This document shows, in pieces, positions 5,648 to 7,018 of a stretch of 7,018 bases of DNA (position 1 is the stretch's first letter; each line of letters starts with the position of its first letter). The stretch comes from an uncultured Saprospiraceae bacterium (GTDB taxonomy: Bacteria; Bacteroidota; Bacteroidia; Chitinophagales; Saprospiraceae). The notes beneath the pieces were generated by a model. It was not told where the DNA came from. It saw only the letters and a program-made list of their open reading frames with translations, and ran no database searches. The stretch lies in the NCBI GenBank assembly GCA_937942465.1, contig CALDEO010000295.1, positions 1 through 7,018 of the forward strand, in the 5' to 3' direction. Position numbers and translations under genes: made by a program.

Positions 5648-5667
5648 AAGGTTGATAGGTCAACTTT
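5648..5667. promoter_or_regulatory. Short dyad in the leader of the beta-barrel gene
   Basis: AAGGTTGA and TCAACTTT (5648-5655, 5660-5667) form an 8-bp dyad with one G-T pair around TAGG, ending 25 bases before the ATG. It could be an operator or a small leader hairpin; the support is symmetry alone. Confidence 0.25.
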
Positions 5668-5692
5668 AAAATCAAAGCATAAAAGTCAAAAT

Positions 5693-6340
5693 ATGAATCT
5701 TAAATTTTTATTAATTTCATTATTAGTAATATCTGCAACTGTTCTCAGTGCTCAACATCGTTTTGGTGTAAAGGCGAGTTACGGGCATGTAGAGTCACGT
5801 ACTGAGTCAAGGTTGATAATCAAAGACGATCAGGCTGTAAGATTAGAATTAACATACGTTGACTCTTCACCAATGCTAGCTTATGGTGTTTTTTCACAGC
5901 ATAACTTTGGTTGGGTGTGGTTACAAAATGACTTGACATACAGTACATTCAAACAAGAGTTTAGTCTTAAGTCGTTTATAGAAACGGATGAAGTCCTAAA
6001 AACAGATAAATATTTTGAAACGAATAAGTACATTGACTTTTCTGTAATGTCAGGGATCCGTTTTAATAGATTCCGATATGGCGTTGGGCCTATATTTCAC
6101 TTTTTTGGCTCTATTGATTCCGAGCTAAGTGAGTTAGATTTTTACAGCCAGGATATACGGTGGATAACCGCGGGCTTTCAAGGTGGTATCGGTTATGATT
6201 TTGACAATATACACATAGACTTTAAGTTTGAGTCTATATTTAGAGCTGCAGGTGATCACATTAAGTTTAATGATGGTAGGATCGTGCAATTCAGAAAAAG
6301 AAATCAACTCCTTAGCCTAGCAGTGGGTTTTAGTTTCTAA
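5693..6340 (+). CDS. Small exported outer-membrane beta-barrel protein
   Basis: The 215-residue protein begins with a clear signal peptide (MNLKFLLISLLVISATVLSA), with probable cleavage after Ala20 before Gln21, a common pattern in Bacteroidota. The mature part alternates amphipathic strands such as RFGVKASYGHV, LAYGVFSQHNF, VWLQNDLTYSTF, YIDFSVMSGIRF, FRYGVGPIFHFF, WITAGFQGGIGYDF, IHIDFKFESIF and QLLSLAVGFSF. It ends in a C-terminal phenylalanine, the usual recognition mark for barrel insertion by BAM. This matches the generic outer-membrane beta-barrel families of about 200 residues found throughout the phylum, whose functions are mostly unknown. The ATG at 5693 gives the complete signal peptide. 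The gene is monocistronic, divergent from purM, and ends 2 bases before the stop of the convergent permease gene. Confidence 0.82.
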   Translation: MNLKFLLISLLVISATVLSAQHRFGVKASYGHVESRTESRLIIKDDQAVRLELTYVDSSPMLAYGVFSQHNFGWVWLQNDLTYSTFKQEFSLKSFIETDEVLKTDKYFETNKYIDFSVMSGIRFNRFRYGVGPIFHFFGSIDSELSELDFYSQDIRWITAGFQGGIGYDFDNIHIDFKFESIFRAAGDHIKFNDGRIVQFRKRNQLLSLAVGFSF

Positions 6341-6342
6341 TA

Positions 6343-7018
6343 TTAACTATACTTTACTCGAGGGTCTAGCCATTGATAGATATAGTCAACTATAATATTG
6401 ACTGTGATAAATATCATACTAGTAAAAATCACACAAGCTAAGATAACAGGTATATCATAATTGATAAGTGCATTAACTGCTACCAATCCCAATCCTCTAT
6501 AATTAAAGACATTCTCAACAAAGAAAGCTCCTGCCAATAGAGATGCAAACCATCCGCTGATAGAGGTTACTACAGGATTCATAGCATTTCTAAGAATATG
6601 ATTTTTTATAATCGTTAAGTTGTTATGCCCCTTCGCTTTGGCAGTTCTTACAAAGTCTTGACTACTAATATCCAAAAATGCGCTTCGCATAAGCTGTGCA
6701 ATCACCGAAACAGGACGAATTCCAAGAGCTATTGCCGGTAAAATGATGTTTTTTGGTACCCATACATCATCACCAATATCATTAATCTCCTTAAGACTAC
6801 CCTGTACATTGAGATCTGTATAAGGTCCCAATATGTATGCAAATACCACTGCAAAAATAATTGCACTCACATAACTAGGTACAGAATATCCAATGGTCGA
6901 TATAGCTATAATCAACTGATCAACCAACTTGTCTTTATTTAGAGCAGCGATGATCCCCAATAATACTCCGACTAAGCAGGCTATCAAAAAAGAGCACAGC
7001 GCTAGTATCAATGTAAGT
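6343..7018 (-). CDS. ABC transporter permease, DppB/OppB type (5' end outside window)
   Basis: The C-terminal 225 or so residues of an inner-membrane permease of the peptide/nickel importer class are visible. The frame stays open to the right edge, so the TTG at 7009-7011 is not the start; family members of 310-350 residues suggest roughly 100 are missing. Numbering from that codon, hydrophobic helices lie near 3-22, 32-61, 89-110, 147-165 and 187-212. The cytoplasmic coupling loop is conserved as DFVRTAKAKGHNNLTIIKNHILRNAMNP (119-146), the site that contacts the ATPase. The tail GAFFVENVFNYRGLGLVAVNA and LDPRVKYS matches the DppB/GsiC pattern. DppC-, DppD- and DppF-type partners and the binding protein are not in the window. 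The substrate cannot be read from the sequence; dipeptides, oligopeptides or metal chelates are typical. Confidence 0.92.
   Translation of the reverse strand, partial: LTLILALCSFLIACLVGVLLGIIAALNKDKLVDQLIIAISTIGYSVPSYVSAIIFAVVFAYILGPYTDLNVQGSLKEINDIGDDVWVPKNIILPAIALGIRPVSVIAQLMRSAFLDISSQDFVRTAKAKGHNNLTIIKNHILRNAMNPVVTSISGWFASLLAGAFFVENVFNYRGLGLVAVNALINYDIPVILACVIFTSMIFITVNIIVDYIYQWLDPRVKYS

Noticed and set aside
5417..5692. Purine-type riboswitch upstream of purM
   Set aside because: The region was read on the minus strand for the conserved core and helices of purine-sensing aptamers; none was recognised.

Overview
The window looks like a chromosomal segment of an AT-rich member of the Bacteroidota. 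The evidence is a type IX secretion (T9SS) C-terminal sorting domain, a FecI-type ECF sigma factor beside a FecR anti-sigma factor with the C-terminal domain typical of this phylum, a short RRM protein with a glycine tail, a PurM of the long Bacteroidota form, start regions without clear Shine-Dalgarno sequences, and one exact match to the Bacteroidota -7 promoter element. A Saprospiria-like or marine lineage is possible, but this is only a guess from overall flavour.

Left part (1-3052, all + strand). The 3' end of a large secreted protein comes first: cysteine-framed tandem repeats of about 90 residues followed by a T9SS sorting domain. After a 123-base gap come an ECF sigma factor and, 100 bases later, its membrane-anchored FecR-like anti-sigma factor. 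Both appear to start at TTG. The gap between them holds a hairpin over the sigma stop codon, a possible 29-codon ORF and a nested stem-loop. No SusC/TonB receptor follows. Instead the unit ends in a strong terminator whose T-tract runs straight into a second, perfect 16-bp inverted repeat.

Middle part (3053-4234). A single-domain RRM RNA-binding protein has its own promoter-like element and an AT-rich leader. It converges on a small minus-strand protein of unknown function, and a bidirectional terminator lies between them.

Right part (4235-7018). purM (AIR synthase, purine biosynthesis) lies on the minus strand. It is divergent, across 276 bases, from a small exported beta-barrel protein on the plus strand. 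That gene converges, with only 2 bases between stop codons, on the 3' part of a DppB/OppB-type ABC transporter permease that runs off the right edge.

The genes do not form one pathway. The only functional unit visible is the sigma/anti-sigma pair; the rest are independent housekeeping or envelope genes. No tRNA, rRNA, CRISPR array or insertion sequence was seen. The points most worth a second look are the receptor-less sigma/FecR pair with its structured intercistronic region, the tandem hairpins behind fecR, and the repeat architecture of the secreted protein.
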